This document shows positions 7,997 to 16,972 of a DNA stretch of 64,000 bases, one piece after another (position 1 is the stretch's first letter; each line of letters starts with the position of its first letter). The notes beneath the pieces are model-generated. The model worked only from the letters and a program-made list of their open reading frames with translations, was not told where the DNA came from and did not search any database. Location of the stretch: contig NZ_CP011494.1 of the NCBI RefSeq assembly GCF_001043175.1, positions 1,364,001-1,428,000 on the forward strand, in the 5' to 3' direction. The stretch comes from Marinobacter psychrophilus (GTDB lineage Bacteria; Pseudomonadota; Gammaproteobacteria; Pseudomonadales; Oleiphilaceae). A program made the position numbers and the translations under genes.

Positions 7997-10015
7997 ATGA
8001 ACGAATCCAAGCAACCGCCGACCATAATGCCGAGGGGAAAGGTGATTCAACCCCGCGCGGTGTTGTGGGCCATCACCATTGTAGCGGTGGGTCTTTCCCT
8101 GTTTCAACTCTATGCCGCGGGGCTTCAGCCCTTAGGGCTTTTTTATCAGCGCAGCATTCACTTGGCGCTCATCATGGTGCTGGCGTTTTTAATGTTTCCA
8201 GCCTTCGGCCCAAACCGCAAACGCGGGGTAACGGGATGGGGCCTGGACGTAATATTTTTAGCCGGTGCAATGCTGACGGGCGGCTATTTAGTCCTCAATT
8301 TGGATCAGATTTTCAGCCGTGCGGGTTTTTGGAATAGCACCGATATTCTGGTCGGTTGTATCGCCACAGTGACCGTATTAGAAGCCAGTCGCCGTGCAGT
8401 GGGTTTCGGCATGACTGTGATTGGCCTTTTGGCCATTATGTACGCGTTTGCAGGCCCGCGAGGTGAGCTGCCGTGGTTGGGCGAATGGATGCCGGGTATT
8501 CTGGAACACAGGGGCTATAACATTGATCGTGTTGCCGGCCAGCTCTATCTTGGGCAAGAGGGCATCTTTGGCTTGCCGCTGGGTGTGGCGGCGACCTATA
8601 TCTTTATTTTTGTATTGTTCGGAGCTTTCCTGGAGTGCACCGGTGCCGGTAAATTCTTTATTGATATGGCCTATGCAGCCACCGGTCGCCAGCGCGGCGG
8701 GCCCGCCAAGGCGGCGGTGTTAGCCTCGGCTGGCATGGGGTCTATTTCCGGTAGCGCCATTGCCAACGTGGTCACCACGGGCGCCTTTACCATTCCGTTA
8801 ATGAAGAAACTGGGCTATTCGGCCAAACAGGCGGGCGGTATCGAAGCCGCAGCCTCTACTGGCGGGCAAATTATGCCGCCGTTGATGGGCGCAGGTGCCT
8901 TTTTGATTGCTGAGTACACCAATACGCCGTACTTGGAAATCGTTAAAGTCAGTATCCTGCCCGCGATTATGTATTTCGCCACGGTTTATCTGTTTGTGCA
9001 CATCATTGCCCTTAAGCAGGGTATGCAAGGGCTGCCCAAAGAAGAATTGCCGCAAATGCGTCAGGTAATGAAAGATGGTTGGCACTTCCTGCTTCCGTTA
9101 GCCATGCTGGTTTGGCTGCTGGCGATGAGTATGTCGCCGATGCGGGTGGGTTTCTACGCGGTGGTGACGATAGTGGCGGTAGCCGTGTTGCGCTACTCGG
9201 TGTGGTTTTTTGTCCTGGCGCCTCGGCAGGGGCAACCGGTGACGGTTACCGCCGTCAAAGATATTTTGCGTGCCGGCCTGGCCAAGCTTATAGAAGGTTT
9301 GGAGCTAGGTGCGCGCAATGCGGTGGCGGTGTCTATGGCGTGCGCGGTCGCTGGGATTATTGTCGGGGTGGTGGGTTTGACCGGCTTAGGTCTGAAATTC
9401 TCCGCCATGATGCTGGCCTTCTCTGGCGGCAACCTTGTCTTAGCCTTGGTGATGGTGTTGTTGGCCAGCCTGGTTCTTGGTATGGGACTGCCTGTTACCG
9501 CCAGCTATATTGTATTAATTGTGCTAGTTGGGCCTGCATTGACGGCTGAATTCGGTGTGCCACTGTTGGTCGCACACTTGGTGGTGTTCTGGTACTCCCA
9601 AGACTCCAACGTAACGCCGCCAATAGCCTTGGCAGGATTTGCCGGGGCGGCTATTGCGGGCAGTAAACCGATGGAAACGAGCTTCCAGGCGTGGAAGTTT
9701 GCCAAAGGGCTCTACCTGATTCCGCTGTTTATGGTCTTTAATCCAGAAATCATTATGGGCGGCCCCGTGCTTTTGGTGGCTTGGAATGCAGTTATTGCCA
9801 TTCTGGCATTAGGGGCCTTTGCGGCAGCGTTGGAAGGGTATTTGTTTACCAAAATGTCGTGGCTGCCTCGTCTGGCTATTACTGCGGCAATTTTTGGTGT
9901 GTTTTACCCCAGTCTGATGACTGAAATTGCCGGTGTGGTGGTGATGATGTTTGTCATTTCTGCTAACTGGCTGGCGAGCAAGCGCGAAGCAACCGCAACA
10001 GCCGTAAGTGTTTAA
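7997..10015 (+). CDS. TRAP transporter permease, fused small and large subunits
   Basis: 672-residue integral membrane protein with about 16 hydrophobic segments. The first four correspond to the DctQ-like part and the rest to the DctM-like ion-coupled channel. Typical DctM patterns include GSISGSAIANVVTTGAFTIP, the glycine-rich STGGQIMPPLMG and LGMGLPVTASYI. Together with the TAXI receptor upstream it forms a complete sodium- or proton-driven importer. The start ATG at 7997 follows GAGGACTTC. A bidirectional terminator closes the operon. Confidence 0.95.
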   Translation: MNESKQPPTIMPRGKVIQPRAVLWAITIVAVGLSLFQLYAAGLQPLGLFYQRSIHLALIMVLAFLMFPAFGPNRKRGVTGWGLDVIFLAGAMLTGGYLVLNLDQIFSRAGFWNSTDILVGCIATVTVLEASRRAVGFGMTVIGLLAIMYAFAGPRGELPWLGEWMPGILEHRGYNIDRVAGQLYLGQEGIFGLPLGVAATYIFIFVLFGAFLECTGAGKFFIDMAYAATGRQRGGPAKAAVLASAGMGSISGSAIANVVTTGAFTIPLMKKLGYSAKQAGGIEAAASTGGQIMPPLMGAGAFLIAEYTNTPYLEIVKVSILPAIMYFATVYLFVHIIALKQGMQGLPKEELPQMRQVMKDGWHFLLPLAMLVWLLAMSMSPMRVGFYAVVTIVAVAVLRYSVWFFVLAPRQGQPVTVTAVKDILRAGLAKLIEGLELGARNAVAVSMACAVAGIIVGVVGLTGLGLKFSAMMLAFSGGNLVLALVMVLLASLVLGMGLPVTASYIVLIVLVGPALTAEFGVPLLVAHLVVFWYSQDSNVTPPIALAGFAGAAIAGSKPMETSFQAWKFAKGLYLIPLFMVFNPEIIMGGPVLLVAWNAVIAILALGAFAAALEGYLFTKMSWLPRLAITAAIFGVFYPSLMTEIAGVVVMMFVISANWLASKREATATAVSV

Positions 10016-10057
10016 TAGCTGCTAGGCGATGACTGTGTAAGACAGATTTGTTACTTG

Positions 10058-10096
10058 AAAAGCCCAGGCCCGTAATTTACCGGTCTGGGCTTTTGT
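10058..10096. terminator. Bidirectional terminator
   Basis: AAAAGCCCAG pairs with CTGGGCTTTT around an interior CCG/CGG extension, with A and T runs on both sides. It separates the TRAP operon from the convergent GlxA-type regulator and overlaps the last codons of the latter. Confidence 0.85.
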
Positions 10097-11069
10097 GTTT
10101 TTTGCCGGGAACTTCTTTTCGGTAACGAGCGAAGCGTTCTCTGTACTGGCTCGGTGTCAGCCCGGTTTTTTTCTGGAACATTCGGCGAAACGCACTTATA
10201 TCCTCATAGCCAACTTGCCAAGCTATTCGCTCGATGGTTGTTGCGGTGTTTTCCAGTTTTTCCCGGGCTTTATGAACCCGTTGTTGCTGCAGGTATTCCG
10301 CCGGTCGTAGCTGTGTGGCTTTTATAAAACGACGGATGAACGTTCGCTCCGTAAGCGCGGCCATCGCCGCCATCTGCGTAATATTTAATGGCTGGTCATA
10401 GGCCCGGTGAATATGGTGCTGCACGTGAAGGATGGCCCGGTCGTTGTGGTCCAGCACAGGTATAAAGCTGCGGTAGTAGCTTTGCTGGCGCACGCCGGTA
10501 TCAACCAGTAAAAATCTGCCCAATGCCTGCACCACCGTTGGTGGCACATAGCGCCCGATCAGGTGCAGTCCAAGGTCCATCCAGGACATTACCCCGCCGG
10601 CGGTAACCAGGTCTGGATCTGTTATAAGCAATGCATCGGTGTCCAGTTCGATGGTTGGATATGCACAGCGGAAAGCGCTTTCCAACTGCCAGTGCGTGGT
10701 GGCGCGACGCCCCTCCAGCAGGCCTGCTTGCGCCAGAAAAAAAGCACCCGCGCAGGCCGAGCTGATGACGACACCCTGTCTGTGCCAAGTAGCTAATTGG
10801 GCGCCGATGATGGGTTGCGGATCAAGATAAGCTTGGCCGTCGAGTATTGGCGGAACAATGACCAGAGCTGGGGGCACAGCCCCGGGATCTATCGAAATAA
10901 CCTGTTCCTCATCCAACTGCCAACGGCTGACGCTGAAGGTAATGTCAGGGGTGCTTTGAAGTTCACCAAGAATGCGATTGGCACTTTGAAACAGGTCTAT
11001 CAGCCCGTAAACGGCTGAAAGTGCGGTACCAGGCACAACCAGGATGGCGACATTGACGGTTTGCAACAT
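10077..11069 (-). CDS. GlxA-family AraC-type transcriptional regulator
   Basis: 330 residues: an N-terminal DJ-1/PfpI-like domain (about 1-200, with SACAGAFFLAQAGLL around the nucleophile-elbow Cys), then a C-terminal AraC double helix-turn-helix (about 225-320, ERTFIRRFIKAT and VGYEDISAFRRMFQKKTGLTPSQYR). GlxA-type regulators usually activate catabolic genes in response to small amines or amides. It is transcribed divergently from the cysteine hydrolase at 11163, 93 bases away, which is its most likely target. The start has AAAGGT upstream. Confidence 0.92.
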   Translation of the reverse strand: MLQTVNVAILVVPGTALSAVYGLIDLFQSANRILGELQSTPDITFSVSRWQLDEEQVISIDPGAVPPALVIVPPILDGQAYLDPQPIIGAQLATWHRQGVVISSACAGAFFLAQAGLLEGRRATTHWQLESAFRCAYPTIELDTDALLITDPDLVTAGGVMSWMDLGLHLIGRYVPPTVVQALGRFLLVDTGVRQQSYYRSFIPVLDHNDRAILHVQHHIHRAYDQPLNITQMAAMAALTERTFIRRFIKATQLRPAEYLQQQRVHKAREKLENTATTIERIAWQVGYEDISAFRRMFQKKTGLTPSQYRERFARYRKEVPGKKHKSPDR

Positions 11070-11162
11070 GTCAGTTTTTACCTTTTTATTGTCAGTATTG
11101 CCACCCGTGCAGGCTAACGGAGCACGTTAGTATAAGCAGTACCAATCTAACTGGAGAGACAC

Positions 11163-11714
11163 ATGACCAAGACCGCCCTGATTATCGTCGATATGCAGAA
11201 TGACTACTTTCCCGAGGGCAAATGGACGCTGAACGGCGTTGAGGCTGCTGCCGAAAACGTTGCAAAGGTGCTCGCTTATTTCCGCGAACGTCAGCAACCC
11301 GTGATTCACGTTCGCCATGAATTTGCCTCCAGCGACGCTCCGTTTTTTGTGCCGGGCACTGACGGCGCTAACATTCGCGCCAGCTTGGCACCGGCAGACG
11401 GTGAGTTCCAGGTTCTGAAGCACGAAGTAAACAGCTTCAAAGGCACCAAGCTGCAAGCTCTGCTGCAGCGCGAGCAGATCACCCATTTAGTGATTGCGGG
11501 TGCGATGAGTCACATTTGCATCGACGCCATCACCCGTGCTGCCGGCGACATGGGCTACGCCAACGTTGTTTTGCACGACGCATGTGCAACGCTAGACGCC
11601 GAGTTCAATGGCGTTAAAGTGCCGGCGGAGCATGTGCACGCAGCGTTTATGGCCGGCTTGGCATTTGCTTACGCTGAGGTTATTGCCACAGATGCTTTTT
11701 TGACACGGGCATAA
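11163..11714 (+). CDS. Isochorismatase-family cysteine hydrolase
   Basis: 183 residues with the alpha/beta isochorismatase-like fold. The catalytic triad is visible: Asp10 in ALIIVDMQND, a Lys in VLKHEVNSF and the nucleophilic Cys in GAMSHICIDAIT. Members hydrolyse amides or isochorismate-type substrates. Sequence alone does not tell which, but the divergent GlxA-type regulator suggests a catabolic amidase such as a nicotinamidase-like or carbamoyl-sarcosine-type enzyme. GGAGAG precedes the ATG. Confidence 0.9.
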   Translation: MTKTALIIVDMQNDYFPEGKWTLNGVEAAAENVAKVLAYFRERQQPVIHVRHEFASSDAPFFVPGTDGANIRASLAPADGEFQVLKHEVNSFKGTKLQALLQREQITHLVIAGAMSHICIDAITRAAGDMGYANVVLHDACATLDAEFNGVKVPAEHVHAAFMAGLAFAYAEVIATDAFLTRA

Positions 11715-11783
11715 GGTGAGCTGTATCCGTGGCCCACACAAGGCGGTGACGTTTCTTCATAGCGTAGAGGCTTTCCCGGGCCG

Positions 11784-13901
11784 TTAAGAATTGCCAGCGT
11801 CGGTGGCCAGTATGTAGGCTTGGCGCTGGTGTTTTTTATTCTGCAGGCGCTTGTCAACGCACTGTTCGTCGTCGTTGAGTATCACCACGCATTCCAGGCA
11901 TTGAATGCATTCGTCGTAATCAATTCTTCCGTCTTTGCGAATGGCGTTAATGCCGCAGGCGTTCTTGCAATGCTGGCAAGGGGTGCCGCACAACTCGACC
12001 CGGTCCAGCCAGTTGAAGAGCCTTAGCCGGCCGATGATCGCCAATCCGGCGCCCAGTGGGCATAAGTAGCGGCAATAGAATTTGTTGATAAACATCCCGA
12101 TAACCAGCAACCCGACGGCGTAAACCACAAACGGCCAGTGACGTACAAAAAGCAGGGTAATGCTGGTTTTGAAGGGTTCCACTTCGACCAGCTTCTCAGC
12201 CAGCGCAAGAGAATAAAACGCCGTGCCCAGCAAGCCAATCAGAATAGGGTATTTGATCAGAATCAGGCGCCGATGCCACCGCTCTGGCACTTTGATCTGA
12301 CGCAGGCGAAGCTTTTCGCCCAGCCAGGCGGCCATCTCCTGAAGTGCACCAAACGGGCATAACCACCCACAGAACAAGCCGCGGCCCCAAATGAACAGGC
12401 TGATAAAGGTGTACACCCATAAAATGAAAATAATAGGGTCGAGTAGAAACACATTGAGAGAAAAACCATCCCAGATCGCCAGAAAAAGCGTGTAAATATT
12501 AACCACCGACAGCTGGCCCTGAGCGAAAAAGCCAATGTAAAACAGGGTAAAAAACAGAAACCCCCAGCGAAAACGGTGTACTCGTTTTGGGTGGCGGCTT
12601 AATGTTTTTTGGCGAGCGAAAAAAACCGTCAACACTGTGAGCGCCGTTAACAAAATGGCGATTTGCCACCAGCGCTGCTTCCACAGGCCGATCCATATAG
12701 GCTCGCGTTCATCCATAAACGACGGAGCAGGTTCTACCGTTTCAAACAAATCCGTGTTGAAGCGAACAGGTACATCCATAATGATGCTGTCTCGCACCAA
12801 GTGGTTACGGGCAAGTTCGATGTGAACATTCAACGTGGCATCGGCACCGGGACTAAAGCCAGCGCTTCCGCCCATGCGGAAGAAGTTGTGGGCTACCAGG
12901 TCGGGCATGCCGGCGGCCTGTAGCTTCAGGCCTTGGCCGGATAGGTTCAAGTCGCGCATTTCCACAGCCAGCCCATTCTGACTCAGGCTAAGCCGCTCTG
13001 GGTTGCTGCCGGGTATAAAGCTTTCGGATATGTGGGGAAAGGCTCCGCCGGACAGCACCAGCATTACTTGCGCGCCCGGGTCTATATACGCCATTAGCTT
13101 TTGATAGCCTTGGTCTCCCAACAGGTTTCGGCCTACCATAGGGGCGTTGATATAGCCGAAGAACAGTTCGGTGAAGGGGCTGTCGTCAGTCCCTTCAAAA
13201 CCCTGAGGATAGTCCGCAAGTGGGCGGCCGAACTCAGATTCAATGGCGTCACGGCTCAGTTTCCAATGGCCAATGTAGCCTCGCTCGACTAGCTGTTGCC
13301 AGCTGAGCCTTTCAAAGAAATCTGGTTTTGCCCGTGTTTGAGCGGTCTGCACAAACCCCGCGAGTTTGCTGCGGGCTACTTTCAAAGCCGATGACAGCAA
13401 GGTGTCATTAATAATAAGAACGGAGACTGTGGCTTTGCTGACACCGTCAAAATACACCATATTGCCGTCACTGGTTCGCTTTGGGCGGCCGGTATTGGAT
13501 GTGTTTATAATGATTTGTTCCCGCAGTGACTGCCCTTTGTATTGATTAACAAAGTCGAACAGTGGTTCTTCTCCCAAGCCATGCAAGAACACCGGTTCGT
13601 GATGATTCAGTACTTTTACGCCAGTAAAGCGGCCACGGTTGTCCATGCCGACCAGCATGCTGATGGGCTGGCCTGCGAAGCCCTGAAGCCTGCTTAAATC
13701 GATCGACTCATAGGCATAGCCTAGTAGCTCTTGCAGCTGATAAACGGGATAAACGGGGAAGTCTGCCAACTTCTCTTCAATAACCGTTGCCGACGGAAAC
13801 AGTTCCATTATCAGCGCTTTTTTGTTTTCGGAGAGTTCTGCCTGAGCTGTGGAAAAGCAGCTAAAGAAGCAAATAATAAGGAGCGTGATGCGCCCAACCA
13901 T
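11784..13901 (-). CDS. nosR: NosR/NirI-family FMN-binding polyferredoxin
   Basis: 705 residues. Cleavable signal (1-21), periplasmic FMN-binding domain (about 75-190) with an SKATVS segment resembling the flavinylation site, then a second periplasmic domain. About six membrane helices follow, holding two CxxxCP motifs (CGWLCPFGALQE, CRYLCPLGAG), and finally a cytoplasmic Cys-rich part (CGTPCQHC, CIQCLEC) for two iron-sulfur clusters. NosR feeds electrons to nitrous oxide reductase and is needed for nosZ expression. No nosZDFYL genes flank it here, so either nosZ is elsewhere or this paralogue serves another enzyme. AGGGG precedes the ATG. Confidence 0.85.
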   Translation of the reverse strand: MVGRITLLIICFFSCFSTAQAELSENKKALIMELFPSATVIEEKLADFPVYPVYQLQELLGYAYESIDLSRLQGFAGQPISMLVGMDNRGRFTGVKVLNHHEPVFLHGLGEEPLFDFVNQYKGQSLREQIIINTSNTGRPKRTSDGNMVYFDGVSKATVSVLIINDTLLSSALKVARSKLAGFVQTAQTRAKPDFFERLSWQQLVERGYIGHWKLSRDAIESEFGRPLADYPQGFEGTDDSPFTELFFGYINAPMVGRNLLGDQGYQKLMAYIDPGAQVMLVLSGGAFPHISESFIPGSNPERLSLSQNGLAVEMRDLNLSGQGLKLQAAGMPDLVAHNFFRMGGSAGFSPGADATLNVHIELARNHLVRDSIIMDVPVRFNTDLFETVEPAPSFMDEREPIWIGLWKQRWWQIAILLTALTVLTVFFARQKTLSRHPKRVHRFRWGFLFFTLFYIGFFAQGQLSVVNIYTLFLAIWDGFSLNVFLLDPIIFILWVYTFISLFIWGRGLFCGWLCPFGALQEMAAWLGEKLRLRQIKVPERWHRRLILIKYPILIGLLGTAFYSLALAEKLVEVEPFKTSITLLFVRHWPFVVYAVGLLVIGMFINKFYCRYLCPLGAGLAIIGRLRLFNWLDRVELCGTPCQHCKNACGINAIRKDGRIDYDECIQCLECVVILNDDEQCVDKRLQNKKHQRQAYILATDAGNS

Positions 13902-14242
13902 GGGTTACCCCTGTTATTTTTCTAATAATAAGTCCTATGCTATTGGATTTGGGTTTTGGTTCAATGCGACCTCAGAGTCAGCCGTCTGCTACTTTACGAC
14001 TAGTTCTCTTAGAAAAGAGCTGCTGACTCATCGAGCCGAGTCGCTTTTGGTTCATGCTGTCTCCGGCACCGCAAACCCTGTCCGGATACAGCGCCGCGAA
14101 CGGCTAGAGAATCCGAAGGCCGTGGGTGCAAATGTCGGCTCAATAGATTGCGTGCTTTTCCATTAGCCAGCTTGTATTGTTACTCAGAATCAGACTTACT
14201 ACAGATTGTAATCCAGACATTGGTTAGGCAATTAACGGTGAA
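13902..14242. other. Upstream region of the NosR-like gene
   Basis: About 340 bases between divergent genes. I see no gene and no clear FNR/DNR-type TTGAT-ATCAA box; a weak GAGTCAGC/GCTGACTC inverted pair flanks roughly 13973-14028. Promoters for both sides must lie here. Confidence 0.4.
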
Positions 14243-14581
14243 ATGATGACCAGTCGCCACGAACAAAAAGTCAGTTTGACAGGCCTTGTTTTCGCATTGC
14301 TTGGATTGACCTTTGTCGTCTGGACATTAGTATCCGCTGCTCCTCCAGAACAGGGTAAACCGGTTGCAACTGACGTTGCTTTGGGCGACTGGCAGGGCAC
14401 GGTGGAATCAACCGAGGGGGCCTCTTCTCTTGGGGATGCGATACCGCAGCCTTCTACTATTGGCTTTCCGTCTCTGGCACTTACTTCCCATGCTCTGCAC
14501 GTTTTGGCTTTTGAAAGGCCGCCTTCACGACTTCTTAGTTACCCCGGCCAGTCACAGGCGCCGCCCCCCTCACGGCTTTAG
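14243..14581 (+). CDS. Hypothetical membrane-anchored protein
   Basis: 112 residues with one N-terminal hydrophobic helix (LTGLVFALLGLTFVVWTLVSA), then a polar Pro/Ser-rich tail. No domain recognised. The ribosome-binding site (GGTGAA) is weak. An alternative frame on the same strand (14364-14669) stops exactly across the start of the next gene, so the true coding frame after residue 60 is uncertain and a frameshift is possible. Confidence 0.35.
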   Translation: MMTSRHEQKVSLTGLVFALLGLTFVVWTLVSAAPPEQGKPVATDVALGDWQGTVESTEGASSLGDAIPQPSTIGFPSLALTSHALHVLAFERPPSRLLSYPGQSQAPPPSRL

Positions 14582-14665
14582 ACATTTGCGAACACGCGGA
14601 TTTCACGTGCCTGTATCTGGGCAGGTTGTATCTGACGGAATGATCTTTAGTAATGAGGAATTACC

Positions 14666-15262
14666 ATGAGCAATCAATTGCATGTTATGGCTGAACAACC
14701 GGTCAGTGCCCGTTTTCGGCTTGCGTCTCGGACGCAAAATACTCTTACCCACGACGATCTTGCAACCGAACTGCTGAAAGACTTCAACAGGCAAAGCCCG
14801 CTAACCGTCCGCTCATCAGAGGATATCCATGCGATCGGGAAAAAGCTGGAGCTTTCCGGAGAAACCTTGTGTGTGGTTATTAATCGCAAGGACGATGTGA
14901 TCGGAATGCTGCACATGAAAGACCTGATCGGTTCCTTACCCATGAGCCTTGCCAGCCAGCGTGGAAGCTCCATCGCTGACCTGGTGGCACAGGATGTCAT
15001 GCGTCCGGTTTGGAGCCTGCCAACGCTTGGTTTCAAAAAACTGCAAAACCTGACCGTCGATGACTTGCTGTTCACTTTCAGGGAGTTGCATTCGGACTAT
15101 CTTCTAGTCATAGAAACGGTTGCCGGTGAAGAGGATAAAGTTGTCCGCGGGCTTTTGTCTGCTGACGAGCTCAGCCGTCGCCTTGGTGTTCCGGTGAACA
15201 CCACACCTCGTCCAGAGTCATTCTCTGACATCGTTCATGCTGTTCGGAAAACCTTGGGGTAA
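14666..15262 (+). CDS. CBS-domain protein
   Basis: 198 residues. A pair of CBS-like halves: residues about 45-95 (LTVRSSEDIHAIG, VVINRKDDVIGMLHMKDLIGS) and about 110-180 (AQDVMRPVWSLP, DYLLVIETVAGEEDKVVRGLLSADELSRRLG). CBS pairs bind adenine nucleotides and regulate partner proteins. There is no catalytic domain, so this is a stand-alone regulator of unknown partner. GAGGAA precedes the ATG and a strong terminator follows, so it is transcribed alone or with the small gene upstream. Confidence 0.8.
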   Translation: MSNQLHVMAEQPVSARFRLASRTQNTLTHDDLATELLKDFNRQSPLTVRSSEDIHAIGKKLELSGETLCVVINRKDDVIGMLHMKDLIGSLPMSLASQRGSSIADLVAQDVMRPVWSLPTLGFKKLQNLTVDDLLFTFRELHSDYLLVIETVAGEEDKVVRGLLSADELSRRLGVPVNTTPRPESFSDIVHAVRKTLG

Positions 15263-15300
15263 AACGCTCATGGCGGTGCGTCTGATGCGCCGGCCATCCT

Positions 15301-15337
15301 AAAAAAGGCAGGCCAGTTGTTTACTGGTCTGCCTTTT
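15301..15337 (+). terminator. Rho-independent terminator
   Basis: AGGCAGGCCAGT pairs with ACTGGTCTGCCT (one G-T pair) around TGTTT, flanked by an A-run and a T-run; it ends the CBS-protein transcript. Confidence 0.92.
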
Positions 15338-15469
15338 TTATTTTGTGGGTGGCAGTGAACATTACGACAGACTTGTTTAACCGTTCTTTGCCAGCTCACG
15401 CCTCTGACGCCCATTGCGAAAAATAGGCAATTTTGCAGGGTCGAGTGTCTTTAATTCTGATGGCACCCG

Positions 15470-16256
15470 CTATTTTGTCGCCAGAAGACGAATGGCACTG
15501 GCCGCAGCAGAGGTTCGGTTTTCAACGCCGAGTTTGCGAAAAATCTGCTCCAGATGCTTGTTCACGGTGCGCGGGCTCATGTCCAGAATCTGTGCTATTT
15601 CCCGGTTGGTTTTGCCATTGGCAATCCACAGCAATACGTCGGATTCGCGCAGCGTCAACTGGAATCGCTCCCTCAAAGCCGCGGTCGCGCTGGACTTATT
15701 CTGCGGTGTTTTCAGCCGCAGCAGGTATTCCCGCCCGTCCATCAGAGCCAAGTATTCCACCGAGTGTTGGGTGTCTAAAGCGTTCAGCTGCATTTGATGC
15801 CCCGGGTCTGGGTTGTGGCTAAGCCACTCCGCGAGTTTGGCACGAATGGGCTGAAAGTCCGGATGACAGGTGTCCGGCAGGCAGCGGCACACCTGTGGCG
15901 TGCTCCATAGAAGATTTCCGTCCCGGTCTACTGCAAACAGGTTCTGGCCGGCGGTGTCCAGAGCACTGCGTGCGCTCCTCGCCATCCGTGCATTGGCCAG
16001 GTGCACGTCCATGCGCGCTAGTAATTCTGCGGTGTTAATGGGTTTTGTGACGTAATCCACTCCTCCGGAGTTAAGGCCCATGACCACGTGTTCGGTGTTA
16101 CTCAAACCGGTCATAAAAATGATGGGTACATCGATGAAAGCGGGGTTTTCCTTGAGCCGCCGGCAGGTTTCGAAGCCGTCCATGTTGGGCATCAGGGCAT
16201 CCATAAGGACCACGTCCGGGGTGATATTCCGGCTGATGTTCAGGGCCTGGCTGCCA
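15470..16256 (-). pseudogene. LuxR-type response regulator missing its N-terminus
   Basis: The conserved part starts at GSQALNISRNITPDVVLMDALMPNMDGF, so the phospho-acceptor Asp remains. The first beta strand with the paired acidic residues (usually around residues 8-12 of a receiver) is gone. A central 80-residue region looks PAS-like, and the C-terminus is an intact LuxR/FixJ helix-turn-helix (LTLRESDVLLWIANGKTNREIAQIL). At about 16256 the sequence switches to the tail of a formamidase gene on the other strand. A short product could still be made from an internal Met, but it would lack the phosphorylation pocket. Confidence 0.8.
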
Positions 16257-16355
16257 ACCGGCATCTTTGACTTCGATATCAACCCGTGTGCCGAAGGGCC
16301 GAAGAAAATGGTCACTGGCGGAATGGATTTACCGCTGTCGAAAGACAAGGAGTAA
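16257..16355 (+). pseudogene. fmdA: Formamidase C-terminal remnant
   Basis: Thirty-two codons reading TGIFDFDINPCAEGPKKMV through a Leu-Ser-Lys-Asp-Lys-Glu end and TAA. This matches the end of FmdA-type formamidases (acetamidase/formamidase family), as far as I recall that sequence. fmdB follows five bases after the stop, which is the normal gene order. Everything upstream of codon about 370 is deleted, so no activity is possible. Confidence 0.7.
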
Positions 16356-16360
16356 GCGCA

Positions 16361-16714
16361 ATGCCTGTGTATGACTATAAATGTCGGGAGCACGGCCTGT
16401 TTAACACATTGGCGACCATGGCAGACGCCGCTAAGCCGGCGGATTGCCCTAGCTGCAATGTGCTATCGCCGAGGGTGATTGTGTTAGCTCCGCACATTGC
16501 AAACATGGACACCACGAAGCGGGCGGCGATGGAGCGGAATGAGCGTTCCCGCCATGAGCCTGTGTTTTCAACCGCCGACCGCCGGGATAATGACAAAGAA
16601 CACAGCCGAAGTTGCGGCTGTGGCTCACCCAAACCCGGGAAGTCCCTGCTGTTTTACACCGCTGACGGGAAGAAAATGTTCCCTTCCATGCGGCCGTGGA
16701 TGATCAGCCACTGA
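16361..16714 (+). CDS. fmdB: FmdB-family zinc ribbon protein
   Basis: 117 residues. N-terminal FmdB zinc ribbon: MPVYDYKCREHG with CPSC about 20 residues later; a second Cys cluster (CGCG) lies near the middle. FmdB was proposed as a regulator of amide/urea genes in Methylophilus. ATG at 16361 follows AAGGAG at good spacing; longer frames run through the fmdA remnant. The loss of fmdA leaves this gene without its operon partner. Confidence 0.85.
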   Translation: MPVYDYKCREHGLFNTLATMADAAKPADCPSCNVLSPRVIVLAPHIANMDTTKRAAMERNERSRHEPVFSTADRRDNDKEHSRSCGCGSPKPGKSLLFYTADGKKMFPSMRPWMISH

Positions 16715-16744
16715 TCAACAGCTGTTGATTCGGTTTAACAAGTT

Positions 16745-16766
16745 GCCCCTTCGGGGGCTTCTTTTG
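16745..16766 (+). terminator. Rho-independent terminator after fmdB
   Basis: GCCCC-TTCG-GGGGC hairpin with a stable tetraloop followed by TTCTTTTG. Confidence 0.8.
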
Positions 16767-16972
16767 TTATGGCGTTTGTACGCAGTAGTCGAAATGCTCT
16801 TATCCCAAAGTGCAGATTTATAAGCCCTCCCAAATACGCATGAAACCGACTCCCCCGGCGAATACCTCGGTTATCTGCGTTCACCGATTATGGAGTTTAA
16901 GCGAAAGAGTTCGCTTGCGGCGCCGCTAAGACAGCGCCTGGTTCTGAATGTTCAAACATACCCGGGGAAATT

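Noticed and set aside
14364..14669. Alternative 101-codon frame ending across the CBS-protein start
   Set aside because: Arg/Leu-rich composition typical of a shifted frame, although a frameshifted membrane protein here cannot be excluded.
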